Source: Plakobranchus ocellatus (taxonomy: Eukaryota > Mollusca > Gastropoda > Plakobranchidae). From it: DNA of 29,630 nucleotides. The stretch covers positions 62,175 to 91,804 of the forward strand of contig BLXT01000621.1 in NCBI GenBank assembly GCA_019648995.1, read 5' to 3'. This document shows positions 24,601-29,630 of this stretch, piece after piece. The position numbers and the translations under genes were made by a program. Position 1 is the first letter of the stretch. Every line of letters begins with the position of its first letter. The notes beneath the pieces are model-generated. The model saw nothing but the letters and a program-made list of their open reading frames with translations. It searched no databases and was not told the origin of the DNA.

Positions 24601-25745
24601 CTGTTCTTCTCTCCTTTTCCCAAGACCTCCTCTTCTAATTGTCTCTTTGTTATTCTTTTATTCTTCCCCCCCCCCCTCTCTCTCTCCCTCACAGACTGTT
24701 AACTGACCTGTAAAATCTAAAGAGTAAGTCCAGTTGGTGCGTCCTATCCAAGCTAAGCTCACATCATTGTCTCGATAAAGTGGGTTTTTAATCAAGCCCT
24801 GTTCCAGTAAAGTAGTATAAGGAGTTCCTGGTACTTCTCCAGGTATCTTTTGACCTGAAAGCATAAGACAATATTTTTATGTATAGAAATTCTGAAAGTG
24901 AAGAAATATTTTATGGCCAAGCCAAATGAGTCTGATGGCAGGGATTTTACTATGAATTTGATTCTTTAAAACAACACTTCTTTTCATTCACCTTTTTTAT
25001 TTTACTTCATTGAAATAGTTTAATCCTCTGATGAAGACAGTCTTTACATTTGATTTACAAAAAATCAGACACTTCTAAAAATTACATCAAGCCTGTTATA
25101 ATTATACCACACTCACTAAAACTAGTTTCTAGTCAAATAAATTTACAGAGCTTTCACAAAAACTGTTTTCTATATTTTTTTTTTTTTTTTTTTTTTTTTT
25201 GGGGGGGGGAGGGTTTATGTCAAATCATCAAAAGTGGTGAGTTTATAATAAATAAATTTATTTAAACATAAAAAGTTGTCCCTATGCTTTGTTAAATATT
25301 TATACCCAGTCTTTTTCTCCTTTCCCTATTTTCAATTTATTTAGATTACCCACTAATTAAAACTAATTCCAACAGCAAAACTTATAAATGCCTTGCTCTT
25401 CAATGCAGTTTCTTTTTAATCTTAGAAGCTCAAACATGTATTTAGAGTCAGTTGATCTTGATCTTGTGTAATTTTTTTTTTTTTTAAGATCATTACATCT
25501 TTTTTTAATTAATTCATAATTTTATCAAAAAATAGCCATGTCTGGAAAAATTCAATTTTGTTTTTAGTTTAATGGAGCCTGTATGCATACAATTTCATTT
25601 TGCTTTGCTATAATTATCAGTGAAATCTAGATTTACCTGATATGCTTTCAATAACAGTCCATTTTTTCCCATTGAGAGGAAGTCTTGAATATGCATGCAG
25701 AAGTGGAGTGTGAAGAAGAAGAATGAAAGCTGTGATTCTATACAT
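8714..25745 (-). CDS. MANBA: Beta-mannosidase (GH2, lysosomal), complete gene of 18 coding exons
   Basis: Exo-beta-mannosidase that removes terminal beta-mannose from the Man-GlcNAc core of N-glycan fragments in lysosomes. Coding exons in transcript order are 25745-25637, 24854-24708, 24218-24070, 23274-23075, 22277-22210, 21009-20840, 19584-19413, 19078-18888, 18411-18274, 17193-17037, 16108-15995, 15437-15258, 14648-14551, 13464-13317, 12732-12580, 11231-11053, 9616-9428 and 9049-8714: 2898 nt, 965 residues plus TAG. Every junction is GT/AG and the phases close. A signal peptide covers residues 1 to about 18. The sugar-binding domain (about 20-200) has [11 protein letters not shown] at 190-200. 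The barrel (about 340-690) has the predicted acid/base Glu466 in GNNENE and nucleophile Glu562 in ASEYG, plus [16 protein letters not shown]. Several N-glycosylation sequons are present (for example N77). The first true ATG was chosen; it has A at -3. The protein is longer than vertebrate MANBA (about 880 residues), mainly from an insertion near 723-767. A second copy of exon 16 lies at 10484-10306. Confidence 0.95.
9428..9616 (-). CDS. MANBA: MANBA exon 17
   Basis: Encodes residues 792-854. [20 protein letters not shown], then [10 protein letters not shown], then [13 protein letters not shown], matching vertebrate [20 protein letters not shown] and SSPKEAVGL in the C-terminal Ig-like region. 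Acceptor TTCCAG, donor AAG-GTAAAA, phase 0 on both sides. Confidence 0.9.
9617..10212 (-). other. MANBA intron 16 (unique part)
   Basis: No coding signal between exon 17 and the duplicated block. The open frame of exon 17 runs upstream through the acceptor as far as 9745, but without family similarity. Confidence 0.7.
10213..10637. repeat. Left copy of the 425-bp duplicated block around exon 16
   Basis: Contains a second exon 16 and flanking intron. It ends at CACCAGGCCAG directly at the N run, while the matching copy continues past that point. Confidence 0.93.
10306..10484 (-). CDS. MANBA: Second copy of MANBA exon 16 (likely false duplicate or allelic)
   Basis: Same 179-nt length and the same splice sites as 11053-11231. 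Three base differences are seen in the exon, one of which changes Val to Leu (STLSDI against STVSDI). Because 179 is not a multiple of 3 and the phases are 1 in and 0 out, splicing in both copies would break the frame; only one can be used per transcript. The position at the edge of the N gap argues for unmerged contig ends rather than a real alternative exon. Confidence 0.7.
10638..10959. other. Assembly gap (322 N)
   Basis: A run of N only. Its two edges coincide with the inner ends of the two copies of the exon 16 block. Confidence 1.
10960..11384. repeat. Right copy of a 425-bp duplicated block around exon 16
   Basis: Aligns base for base, offset 747, with 10213-10637 (a short indel or substitution near the poly-T tract compensates). 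It begins exactly at the first base after the N run. Differences are about ten, most of them intronic. Confidence 0.93.
11053..11231 (-). CDS. MANBA: MANBA exon 16, copy next to exon 15
   Basis: Encodes residues 732-791: [14 protein letters not shown], then [20 protein letters not shown] aligned to vertebrate TLSVRVHTWSSLEPVC. The first half of the exon has no clear vertebrate counterpart. Acceptor AATCAG, donor CAG-GTAACT. The 179-nt length enters in phase 1 and leaves in phase 0. An almost identical copy lies at 10306-10484. Confidence 0.88.
11385..12579 (-). other. MANBA intron 15 (unique part)
   Basis: About 1.2 kb with no coding signal seen. A C-rich run lies near 11531-11541. Confidence 0.65.
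12580..12732 (-). CDS. MANBA: MANBA exon 15
   Basis: Encodes residues 681-731 plus one base. [20 protein letters not shown] matches vertebrate [19 protein letters not shown], followed by [11 protein letters not shown] aligned to the vertebrate FYIYGVSDLH strand. Acceptor CCGCAG, donor ACTG-GTAAGT. The open frame visible over this exon (from 12729) is the wrong one. Confidence 0.93.
12733..13316 (-). other. MANBA intron 14
   Basis: No coding signal and no recognised repeat; an open frame at 12863-13168 has no family resemblance. Confidence 0.65.
13317..13464 (-). CDS. MANBA: MANBA exon 14
   Basis: Encodes residues 632-680 plus one base. [20 protein letters not shown], then [19 protein letters not shown], the conserved end of the catalytic barrel (vertebrate [19 protein letters not shown]). 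Acceptor ATAAAG, donor ATTG-GTATCA, leaving in phase 1. Confidence 0.95.
13987..14276. repeat. 58-bp minisatellite, exactly five copies, in MANBA intron 13
   Basis: Five head-to-tail units, each beginning AGATAGATTGAACACATTGA (or a one-base variant) and ending GGTCTATCTT; 290 bp = 5 x 58 with no indels. Each unit has 7-bp terminal inverted repeats (AGATAGA/TCTATCT) and an inner stem TCACAA/TTGTGA. Copies differ by one to three substitutions. Confidence 0.95.
14551..14648 (-). CDS. MANBA: MANBA exon 13
   Basis: Encodes residues 599-631. [20 protein letters not shown] then FAEFVYLTQ matches vertebrate [20 protein letters not shown] and FKDTIYLTQ. Acceptor is TTTAAAG after an A/T-rich stretch, donor CAG-GTATCT, phase 0. 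Confidence 0.92.
14649..15257 (-). other. MANBA intron 12
   Basis: Nothing recognised. The frame of exon 12 stays open for about 24 further codons past the donor, so retention would add unrelated residues before a stop. Confidence 0.65.
15258..15437 (-). CDS. MANBA: MANBA exon 12 (nucleophile glutamate)
   Basis: Encodes residues 539-598 plus one base. [14 protein letters not shown], then [11 protein letters not shown] where Glu562 is the predicted catalytic nucleophile, then DHRQHHAMG. The spacing to Glu466 is 96 residues, against 97 in vertebrates. Sequons NAS and NES. Acceptor CAACAG; the donor ATGG-GTACAA is weaker than the others, but only this junction joins in frame to exon 13 and keeps the vertebrate spacing. 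Confidence 0.93.
15995..16108 (-). CDS. MANBA: MANBA exon 11
   Basis: Encodes residues 501-538 plus one base. [20 protein letters not shown] then [14 protein letters not shown] matches vertebrate GDKSRPFITSSPTNGAETV and NPNSNYFGD. Acceptor ACTCAG, donor GACA-GTGAGT. The exon has no long open frame around it; it was found by homology and its phase fits both neighbours. Confidence 0.92.
16810..16990. repeat. (GAT)n microsatellite in MANBA intron 10
   Basis: Imperfect GAT/AAT repeats through the interval, with a perfect (ATG)n run at 16947-16990. Lies just past the exon 10 donor. Translating it gives meaningless polyhistidine. Confidence 0.9.
17037..17193 (-). CDS. MANBA: MANBA exon 10 (acid/base glutamate)
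   Basis: Encodes residues 449-500 plus one base. [20 protein letters not shown] aligns with vertebrate [20 protein letters not shown]; the first Glu of GNNENE, residue 466, is the predicted general acid/base. Then [16 protein letters not shown]. Acceptor TTGCCAG, donor GTGG-GTGAGT, leaving in phase 1. A (GAT)n microsatellite begins about 35 bases into the following intron. Confidence 0.95.
17194..18273 (-). other. MANBA intron 9
   Basis: About 1.1 kb, AT-rich, nothing recognised apart from the splice sites. Confidence 0.7.
18274..18411 (-). CDS. MANBA: MANBA exon 9
   Basis: Encodes residues 403-448. [20 protein letters not shown] then [19 protein letters not shown] matches vertebrate [30 protein letters not shown]. 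Acceptor CCTCAG, donor CAG-GTGAGG, phase 0 on both sides. Confidence 0.95.
18412..18887 (-). other. MANBA intron 8 with a long GA-rich tract
   Basis: GA-rich on the plus strand from about 18471 to 18675, with a perfect (GA)n run at 18581-18610; on the transcript this is a long CU-rich tract just upstream of the exon 9 acceptor. A C10 run lies at 18845-18854. Confidence 0.8.
18888..19078 (-). CDS. MANBA: MANBA exon 8
   Basis: Encodes residues 339-402. [20 protein letters not shown] then [11 protein letters not shown] and MRVWGGG are hallmark GH2 beta-mannosidase barrel motifs, near-identical to vertebrate [25 protein letters not shown] and LRVWGGG. Acceptor CACCAG sits right after a (GAT)5-type tract in the intron; donor GGG-GTGAGT, phase 0. 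The frame is interrupted early on both sides, so the exon was found by homology and phase. Confidence 0.94.
19413..19584 (-). CDS. MANBA: MANBA exon 7
   Basis: Encodes residues 282-338 plus one base. [21 protein letters not shown] and later [12 protein letters not shown] match vertebrate VETWWPHGHGNQTGYNMTV and FRTVELIEEPI, the entry into the GH2 barrel. Sequons NAT and NKS. Acceptor TTGCCCAG, donor CAAG-GTAAGA. Confidence 0.94.
19771..19855 (-). repeat. SINE tail, copy 3
   Basis: Minus strand reads GCTCGAGTCCACC (B-box type), CCCTGCCTGACCAGGGC and CTCACCTTGTTGTGGACAGGCT split across the tail, aligning with the 5898-5986 element and with copy 1. In MANBA intron 6, sense orientation, about 760 bases from the head fragment of copy 4; the two are probably separate insertions. 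Confidence 0.65.
20463..20550. repeat. Imperfect hairpin, precursor-miRNA-like
   Basis: Arms at 20476-20496 (GAACAACTTTTGAGAGTAATG) and 20518-20538 are reverse complements with one mismatch, which is a G-U wobble if transcribed with MANBA. The loop is 21 nt, and weaker pairing extends outward by about ten more bases. In MANBA intron 6. May be an intronic miRNA-like precursor or a decayed MITE; no family recognised. Confidence 0.55.
20617..20711 (-). repeat. SINE head, copy 4
   Basis: On the minus strand this reads GGTGGTGCAGTGGCTAGC (A-box type) and, about 50 bases on, GTTTGAACC (B-box type), matching the head of copy 1 (shared CTTCTGTCA). Similarity stops about 20 bases past the B box, so the family tail is missing. 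Not a functional tRNA: no cloverleaf can be completed. Lies in MANBA intron 6, in sense orientation. Confidence 0.65.
20840..21009 (-). CDS. MANBA: MANBA exon 6
   Basis: Encodes residues 225-281. [20 protein letters not shown] then [12 protein letters not shown] is the Ig-like domain between jelly roll and barrel (vertebrate EWNLEIESTFDVVS). Contains the sequons NLT and NRT. Acceptor ACTGCAG, donor AAG-GTAAGA, leaving in phase 0. Confidence 0.92.
21010..22209 (-). other. MANBA intron 5
   Basis: About 1.2 kb with no coding signal and no recognised repeat. Open frames near 21187-21459 and 21830-22033 show no family resemblance. Confidence 0.7.
22210..22277 (-). CDS. MANBA: MANBA exon 5 (short)
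   Basis: A 68-nt exon that completes the Trp codon and encodes [20 protein letters not shown], matching vertebrate KDVRIEAYN followed by the first strand of the next domain. Acceptor AACAG, donor AAAG-GTAAGT, leaving in phase 1. Found by frame continuity between exons 4 and 6. Confidence 0.88.
22278..23074 (-). other. MANBA intron 4 with (GT)n
   Basis: Holds a perfect (GT)12 tract at 22789-22812 and two related short segments at 22484-22519 and 22581-22617. No coding signal. Confidence 0.75.
23075..23274 (-). CDS. MANBA: MANBA exon 4
   Basis: Encodes residues 136-201 plus two bases of a Trp codon. It is the most conserved exon: [13 protein letters not shown] then [20 protein letters not shown] is nearly identical to vertebrate MANBA. 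Open reading would run straight into TAG after Trp, which supports the donor CTG-GTAGGC at 23075. Confidence 0.95.
23275..24069 (-). other. MANBA intron 3
   Basis: AT-rich, with nothing recognised beyond the splice sites. Confidence 0.7.
24070..24218 (-). CDS. MANBA: MANBA exon 3
   Basis: Encodes residues 86-135. [20 protein letters not shown] followed by [11 protein letters not shown] aligns with vertebrate [31 protein letters not shown], the core of the GH2 N-terminal jelly roll. Acceptor ACCAG, donor CAG-GTGAAA, leaving in phase 0. Confidence 0.93.
24708..24854 (-). CDS. MANBA: MANBA exon 2
   Basis: Encodes residues 37-85 plus one base, including [14 protein letters not shown] and the sequon NWTYSL, which match the start of the GH2 sugar-binding domain (vertebrate PGCVHSALFQQGLI and NWTYSKEF). 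Acceptor TTTCAG, donor ACAG-GTCAGT, entering and leaving in phase 1. A C11/(CT)n tract lies just downstream in the intron at 24666-24690. Confidence 0.92.
24855..25636 (-). other. MANBA intron 1
   Basis: No coding signal. Contains a plus-strand run of 26 T followed by 9 G at 25175-25209, which reads as a C run followed by poly-A on the gene strand. Confidence 0.8.
25637..25745 (-). CDS. MANBA: MANBA exon 1 (start codon and signal peptide)
   Basis: Encodes residues 1-36 plus one base. The hydrophobic stretch [15 protein letters not shown] is a clear signal peptide, fitting delivery to the lysosome. The frame stays open a little upstream, but only through a GTG at 25814, so the ATG at 25745 is the natural start; context AGG-ATG. 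The donor reads CAG-GTAAAT, phase 1. Confidence 0.88.
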
Positions 25746-26502
25746 CCTTAATAGCTTGTGCCGGATTTGTTCGGAAACAATTATAAGATATATATACACT
25801 TGATAGTTGATCACCCTAGGCTCAAATGTTCATTTCTCAAAGCTGTATGAGGTTTATCATCAAAAGAGTTGGATTTGGTTAATGTCCATGATACTCTGAC
25901 AAATGAATCTTATCTCCTGTGTGTCCTACTCAAAGAGAAATCCAGTACAAAACTGAAGCCAGTATATGACATTGACTGGATTTGTCACCATATCTAGATT
26001 TAGAATTTACCCGGCCTATCTAGAACCTATAAAATCGACGTTAGCCTAGCTTAAGTGATCTAGAATCTAGATGAAGTGGTGGCCACTGGGTGAATCGATT
26101 ATCTTTAGATAGGCTTTATTGGCCTAAGTAGTCTTGAGATAATGATGGTTAACATTATCTGAGTGGTCAGCCCAAGAAGTTATGCCTGAAGCTGCAATGG
26201 TTCAGCTTATGCCTACTACAGCACTACTACACTAGTTGGATCTCTAGATCTCGAATCTAAATATAGATTATGCTATCTTTCGTTAATGGTGTGTCTGGGC
26301 TCCATTAATCGAGATGCTTAAATGAGAATCTGTTTATAACGTATGTGGGAAATTTTCCTGGTGTAGAAGTAGACTAGTTTCTCTTTAGGTGCTTTTCTTT
26401 TCTACACCAGCACTTCTCATTTCTCCTGCATGACTGTTAGATCAAGGCGTTCGGCTCAGGTTAAAGAGGAGTAGAAAAGCCGACTTGTGTTTATCTGTGC
26501 GT
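25746..26502 (-). promoter_or_regulatory. Upstream region of MANBA (5' UTR/promoter, unresolved)
   Basis: No coding signal. Many TCTAGA-like hexamers occur at 25990-26270. Start of transcription cannot be placed from sequence; an upstream untranslated exon is possible. Confidence 0.35.
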
Positions 26503-26531
26503 GTCATGTGACAATAACAATGTCACATGAC
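26503..26531. promoter_or_regulatory. Palindromic pair of MiT/TFE-type E-boxes upstream of MANBA
   Basis: GTCATGTGACA at 26503-26513 and its exact reverse complement at 26521-26531, separated by 7 bases. Each half is GTCATGTGAC or GTCACATGAC, one base from the CLEAR consensus GTCACGTGAC bound by TFEB/MITF-type factors in lysosomal genes, and contains the MITF-preferred TCATGTGA. It lies about 760 bases upstream of the start codon. Function is inferred. Confidence 0.45.
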
Positions 26532-27984
26532 TGGCATCCATGTGGAAGCCGCAAAAGAATTTTTACGGGTCTTCACAGTTGTCTAAATCTGAAGCAATCA
26601 TTATGGTTTATGTTTATCATTTCTCCTCTCTATAAGTCTGATTTTTATTAAAAGTCACAGAGCATTCAAACTCCCGTCAGTTTCTTTGATACTGATAACT
26701 TAATACAGTATCTAATCTCTGTCCAAATACTAATATTGTTAAGTCTACTAAAATGTAAAAACAATATTGTGTTTTGTTTTACCCGAGCCTCTTTTTCTTC
26801 TGGCCATTCGTTTCAAGCAACAGTTAGGTTTTCTGTTGCCTCTTGAAGATTCTAGCTTCCCCGTTCATGTATTTTGTCCTTTCGATATAATATTATTTGT
26901 GACCATTGATGTTGGCTTATTTTGGCATTGAGACTTTATGGGGGAGAGGAGGTGGGGTGGGCGTAGGGGGGAATTACATCTGCAGCTGGTTATTCATGCA
27001 AGGCCGGTATCTAACAATTTTTTGCTAACTCCTGTCACTCAGTCTTCATAAAGGTTTGTAGCACAATGCGACCGCCCTCTGTTTAATTGTCTTGTTTGGA
27101 ACAGGTATTAGCGACCATGTTTCTCCTCTCAAACATATTAGTAATTACCGAGTAACCTTAGTAAATTGTTGCTAATGTTACTTATTGCCCATGGGTTAAG
27201 GCTTTCAATAACGGTTATTCTCTGTCTACCTCTACTGCGTTTGCATTCGATCTTTCCAATGGTTGCTGGGTGTTCTAAGCCATCTATAGTTAACATAATA
27301 CCCGAAATTGCCTACAAGATTCGCAAAGGTAAAGTCTTTGTAACCTTGAGTGTTGACTTCATTATACATTTCTTTCGAGAGAAGAATCATTTACCCCGCT
27401 CCAAGTCTACGCTGGAAATGGAATTCCACCTGTCTCGATCGTGCACTGTCACTGAGCATTCATGCAAACTCAGCCTAGTCCACTCTGCACATTTTTACTA
27501 TATTCAGACAAATTCCCACATTAGGAATAACCGCATGGCATGGGTGGTCTTAGGTTAAGCCTACACTTGAGTTGAAGAGACGCGACTTGTAATAGCCGAC
27601 GAGACAGACTGATGTCGCAGTTACGGACAGCCCACACTGGAGGCAGCAGTTCACACGCATCCAACAATACATGTTTGAAAATACTCTGTTTCTTTGGCGC
27701 GAGGGCACACCAAATTGGCTACTTGTCGAAGCGTCGGAGCTATCCTTTGTGTTTTACAGTCTGGTTTTACGTCAGTGGCTCTGTTGGATAAGGAAAAGAG
27801 GCTGCCATTACAGGACCATGCATAATACTTCTGACCGTTGCCGCGCGAACCACAAGGCCAGTCTTGTTACCACACCAGAAAGAATAGATGGCTTCCGTGG
27901 TTGCAGCTGTAGCCTTCCCTCATTAACTAATGCGTCGGTTATCTCTTCCGACATGGGAAGGTAGATGACAGTCCGCTATGCCTC
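26532..27984. other. Intergenic stretch, nothing recognised
   Basis: Base composition becomes richer in GC after about 27550, unlike the MANBA introns, which hints at transposon-derived sequence. Open frames at 27166-27558 and 27671-27964 (+) show no family resemblance. Confidence 0.5.
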
Positions 27985-28594
27985 TACCATCAGAATAGAA
28001 AAGGTGCAGAGGCCAACAGATTGGGTCAACTCGGTGGCTTTTAGTAGAAAACAAAATGGGAAATTAAGGTTATGCTTGGATCAAAGGATAAGGCTTTAAA
28101 GAGGACATATTACAAAACTCCTACACTAGAAGAAATTTCTCACAAGTTTTCAGGTGCAAAATATATCTCAAAACTAGATGCTCAACACGGATATTGGGCG
28201 ATCCACCTTGATGAGGAGAATAGTCTTCTTAGGCGGTCTTGTTTTCAACAAATCCAAATATCACATCAAACAAGCAAAGATTCACTTCTATGGACTAGTA
28301 TGGGATGCAGAAGGAGCCCAGTCTAGACCCAAGCAAGTGTCTCTCCACATCTCCACTAAACCGTCAACCACAAATGTGGCAGAGCAATTTTTGGGTCTCG
28401 TGCAATTCATGAGTCCCTTGGTCCCTCAATTAAGCGACAATACAAGTTTATTGAGGAATCTACTCCAAAAAGATGCACAGTGGCAATGGACACCCACTCA
28501 TGAAGCTGCTTTCAAGAAGCTCAAATGTGTCATCCATGAATACCTCACCCTGAGATACTTTAACCCAAACGATCCCGCCGCTGCATCCATGTAG
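27985..28594 (+). mobile_element. Broken Ty3/Gypsy-like reverse transcriptase fragment
   Basis: Similar to the RT to RNase H boundary of Ty3/Gypsy retrotransposons: the N-terminal RT region (GKLRLCLD, then KFSGAKYISKLDA and GYWAIHLDEE) is followed directly, in another frame, by the post-RT connection (NKSKYHI, then FYGLVWD and AAFKKLK). The middle of the RT domain, including the catalytic YxDD-type box, is missing at about 28225; another frameshift lies near 28077, and a stop ends the frame at 28592-28594. No gag, integrase or LTR is seen. A dead relic. Confidence 0.8.
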
Positions 28595-29170
28595 TATACT
28601 CGTGTAGGGAGACGGGTGACAATGGGTACTTGAAATTATGTAACAACAATCTTCAGTTTCAATGAGCAGCCATATTTATTATTATAGGAAGTGCTAACAC
28701 ATGTGCTAGTAAAGGACATTTATCCCAATAATTAATAACTACGAAGAATTGTAAATTATATCTCTTGATTACGTAATTGACTTAATATTACACTCCTGGT
28801 GACTTCTCTTAACACTCGATGATAGTCTTGAGCTTACAATCGAAGCTGTACGCTTTCTCTCTTACGGGTCGCATGCCCGAGATGTCAAACCATAGGCACA
28901 AATGATATAAATCCCGTAGCTTCCGTTATCCATTTTCCCAGATGACGAACTGTCTGTTTTATTTAGCTATTGTTTCCAGAGACAAGGCTCTATTTTCTGC
29001 CCATCAGTCTAATGTACAGGGTGGTTTTTAGGAAGGGTTTTTACAGCACTTCAGGGGCCTCTGATGGGACCGTTACCAGCGCACGGTCGGGCTGTACTTT
29101 GTATTTTGGCGTGATATCGTGAGCCACGCTGAGAACGGGCGCTTTTTTTTTTAATTCGACGACGTGCGTG
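28595..29170. other. Stretch between two retroelement relics
   Basis: No coding signal and no terminal repeats recognised. About 29010-29150 is GC-richer and may be further degraded element sequence on the minus strand. Confidence 0.45.
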
Positions 29171-29620
29171 CTAAAAGTCTCTTCCAGTGATTTGAGTGGG
29201 CTGCTCCAGGGCCAAAACTGTTAGCTCGCCTCTTCTAAGACTAAGCGGGTAATACCTGAATGCGAGAACCAGTATCGCGATTGATGGGCTCCTGAGAGCT
29301 CTCAATATGAGTCGCACAGCGGTGTTCTGAACCCTAACCAGTTTTTTTTCCAGGTACCTCTTGTTGGCTAAGTTCAGCATTGGGTTCGCATATTTGAGCA
29401 TTGGTCGTATGAAGTTGGCATAAATCGTTCTCAGGGACTGGAGCTTGGTGCCTTAGTTGGTTCCTGTCAGCTTCTGCAAGATCGAGGTGCGTTCGTGCAC
29501 ACTATTGGCAAAGTTCTCGAGGCAGTTTTTGAGGCATTGTCGTGGGTATAGCGATATGCCAAGGTACTTCGGGAGTGTATCTCTCTTAAGAGACTCTCCT
29601 CCTATTTAAATATCCAGATC
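29171..29620 (-). mobile_element. Broken non-LTR retrotransposon RT, C-terminal part
   Basis: On the minus strand the frame reads LPKYLGISL, then LQKLTGTN and LQSLRTIYANFIRPMLKYA, then LVRVQNTAVRLILRA, typical of the thumb region just after the RT domain of jockey-like non-LTR elements. In-frame stops at 29606-29608 and 29453-29455 break it; the frame ends at 29171. It continues beyond the right edge of the window. Clade assignment is approximate. Confidence 0.75.
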
Positions 29621-29630
29621 TTTCTTTAGC

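Noticed and set aside
25743..25814. Upstream extension of the MANBA start to 25814
   Set aside because: The codon there is GTG, not ATG, and the ATG at 25745 gives a normal signal peptide with good start context.
27166..27964. Two plus-strand frames (27166-27558 and 27671-27964) as new genes
   Set aside because: No recognisable domain, no splice or promoter support, and the sequence lies beside transposon relics.

Overview
This is an AT-rich animal nuclear window. Genes are split by introns with GT/AG borders, introns are long, microsatellites and SINE/retroelement relics are common, and one run of N (10638-10959) marks a scaffold gap. Protein similarity and the tRNA-derived SINE family suggest a lophotrochozoan, perhaps a gastropod mollusc; that is inference, not proof.

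Layout. 1-890 is the end of an intron carrying a SINE. 891-1599 (+) is the last coding exon of an arylsulfatase B/I/J-like gene. 1600-8713 is a gene-free stretch that must hold the 3' ends of two convergent genes; it contains a long hairpin, a short duplicated segment and a SINE with a perfect 20-bp target-site duplication. 8714-25745 (-) is a complete beta-mannosidase gene (MANBA, GH2). I rebuilt it as 18 coding exons whose phases all match, 2898 nt encoding 965 residues, with signal peptide and both catalytic glutamates. Its introns carry a 58-bp minisatellite (exactly five copies), (GAT)n, (GA)n and (GT)n tracts, two more SINE pieces and an miRNA-like hairpin. 25746-27960 is the upstream region of MANBA and includes a back-to-back pair of MiT/TFE-type E-boxes. 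27985-28594 is a broken Ty3/Gypsy-like polymerase fragment (+) and 29171-29620 a broken non-LTR reverse-transcriptase fragment (-).

The two host genes encode predicted lysosomal hydrolases, one removing sulfate from glycans and the other trimming beta-mannose from N-glycan remnants, arranged tail to tail. I found no sign of a wholly new multi-gene system. The points most worth checking are the doubled MANBA exon 16, which abuts the N gap on both sides and is probably an assembly artefact, a roughly 45-residue insertion in the MANBA C-terminal region, and the paired E-boxes.
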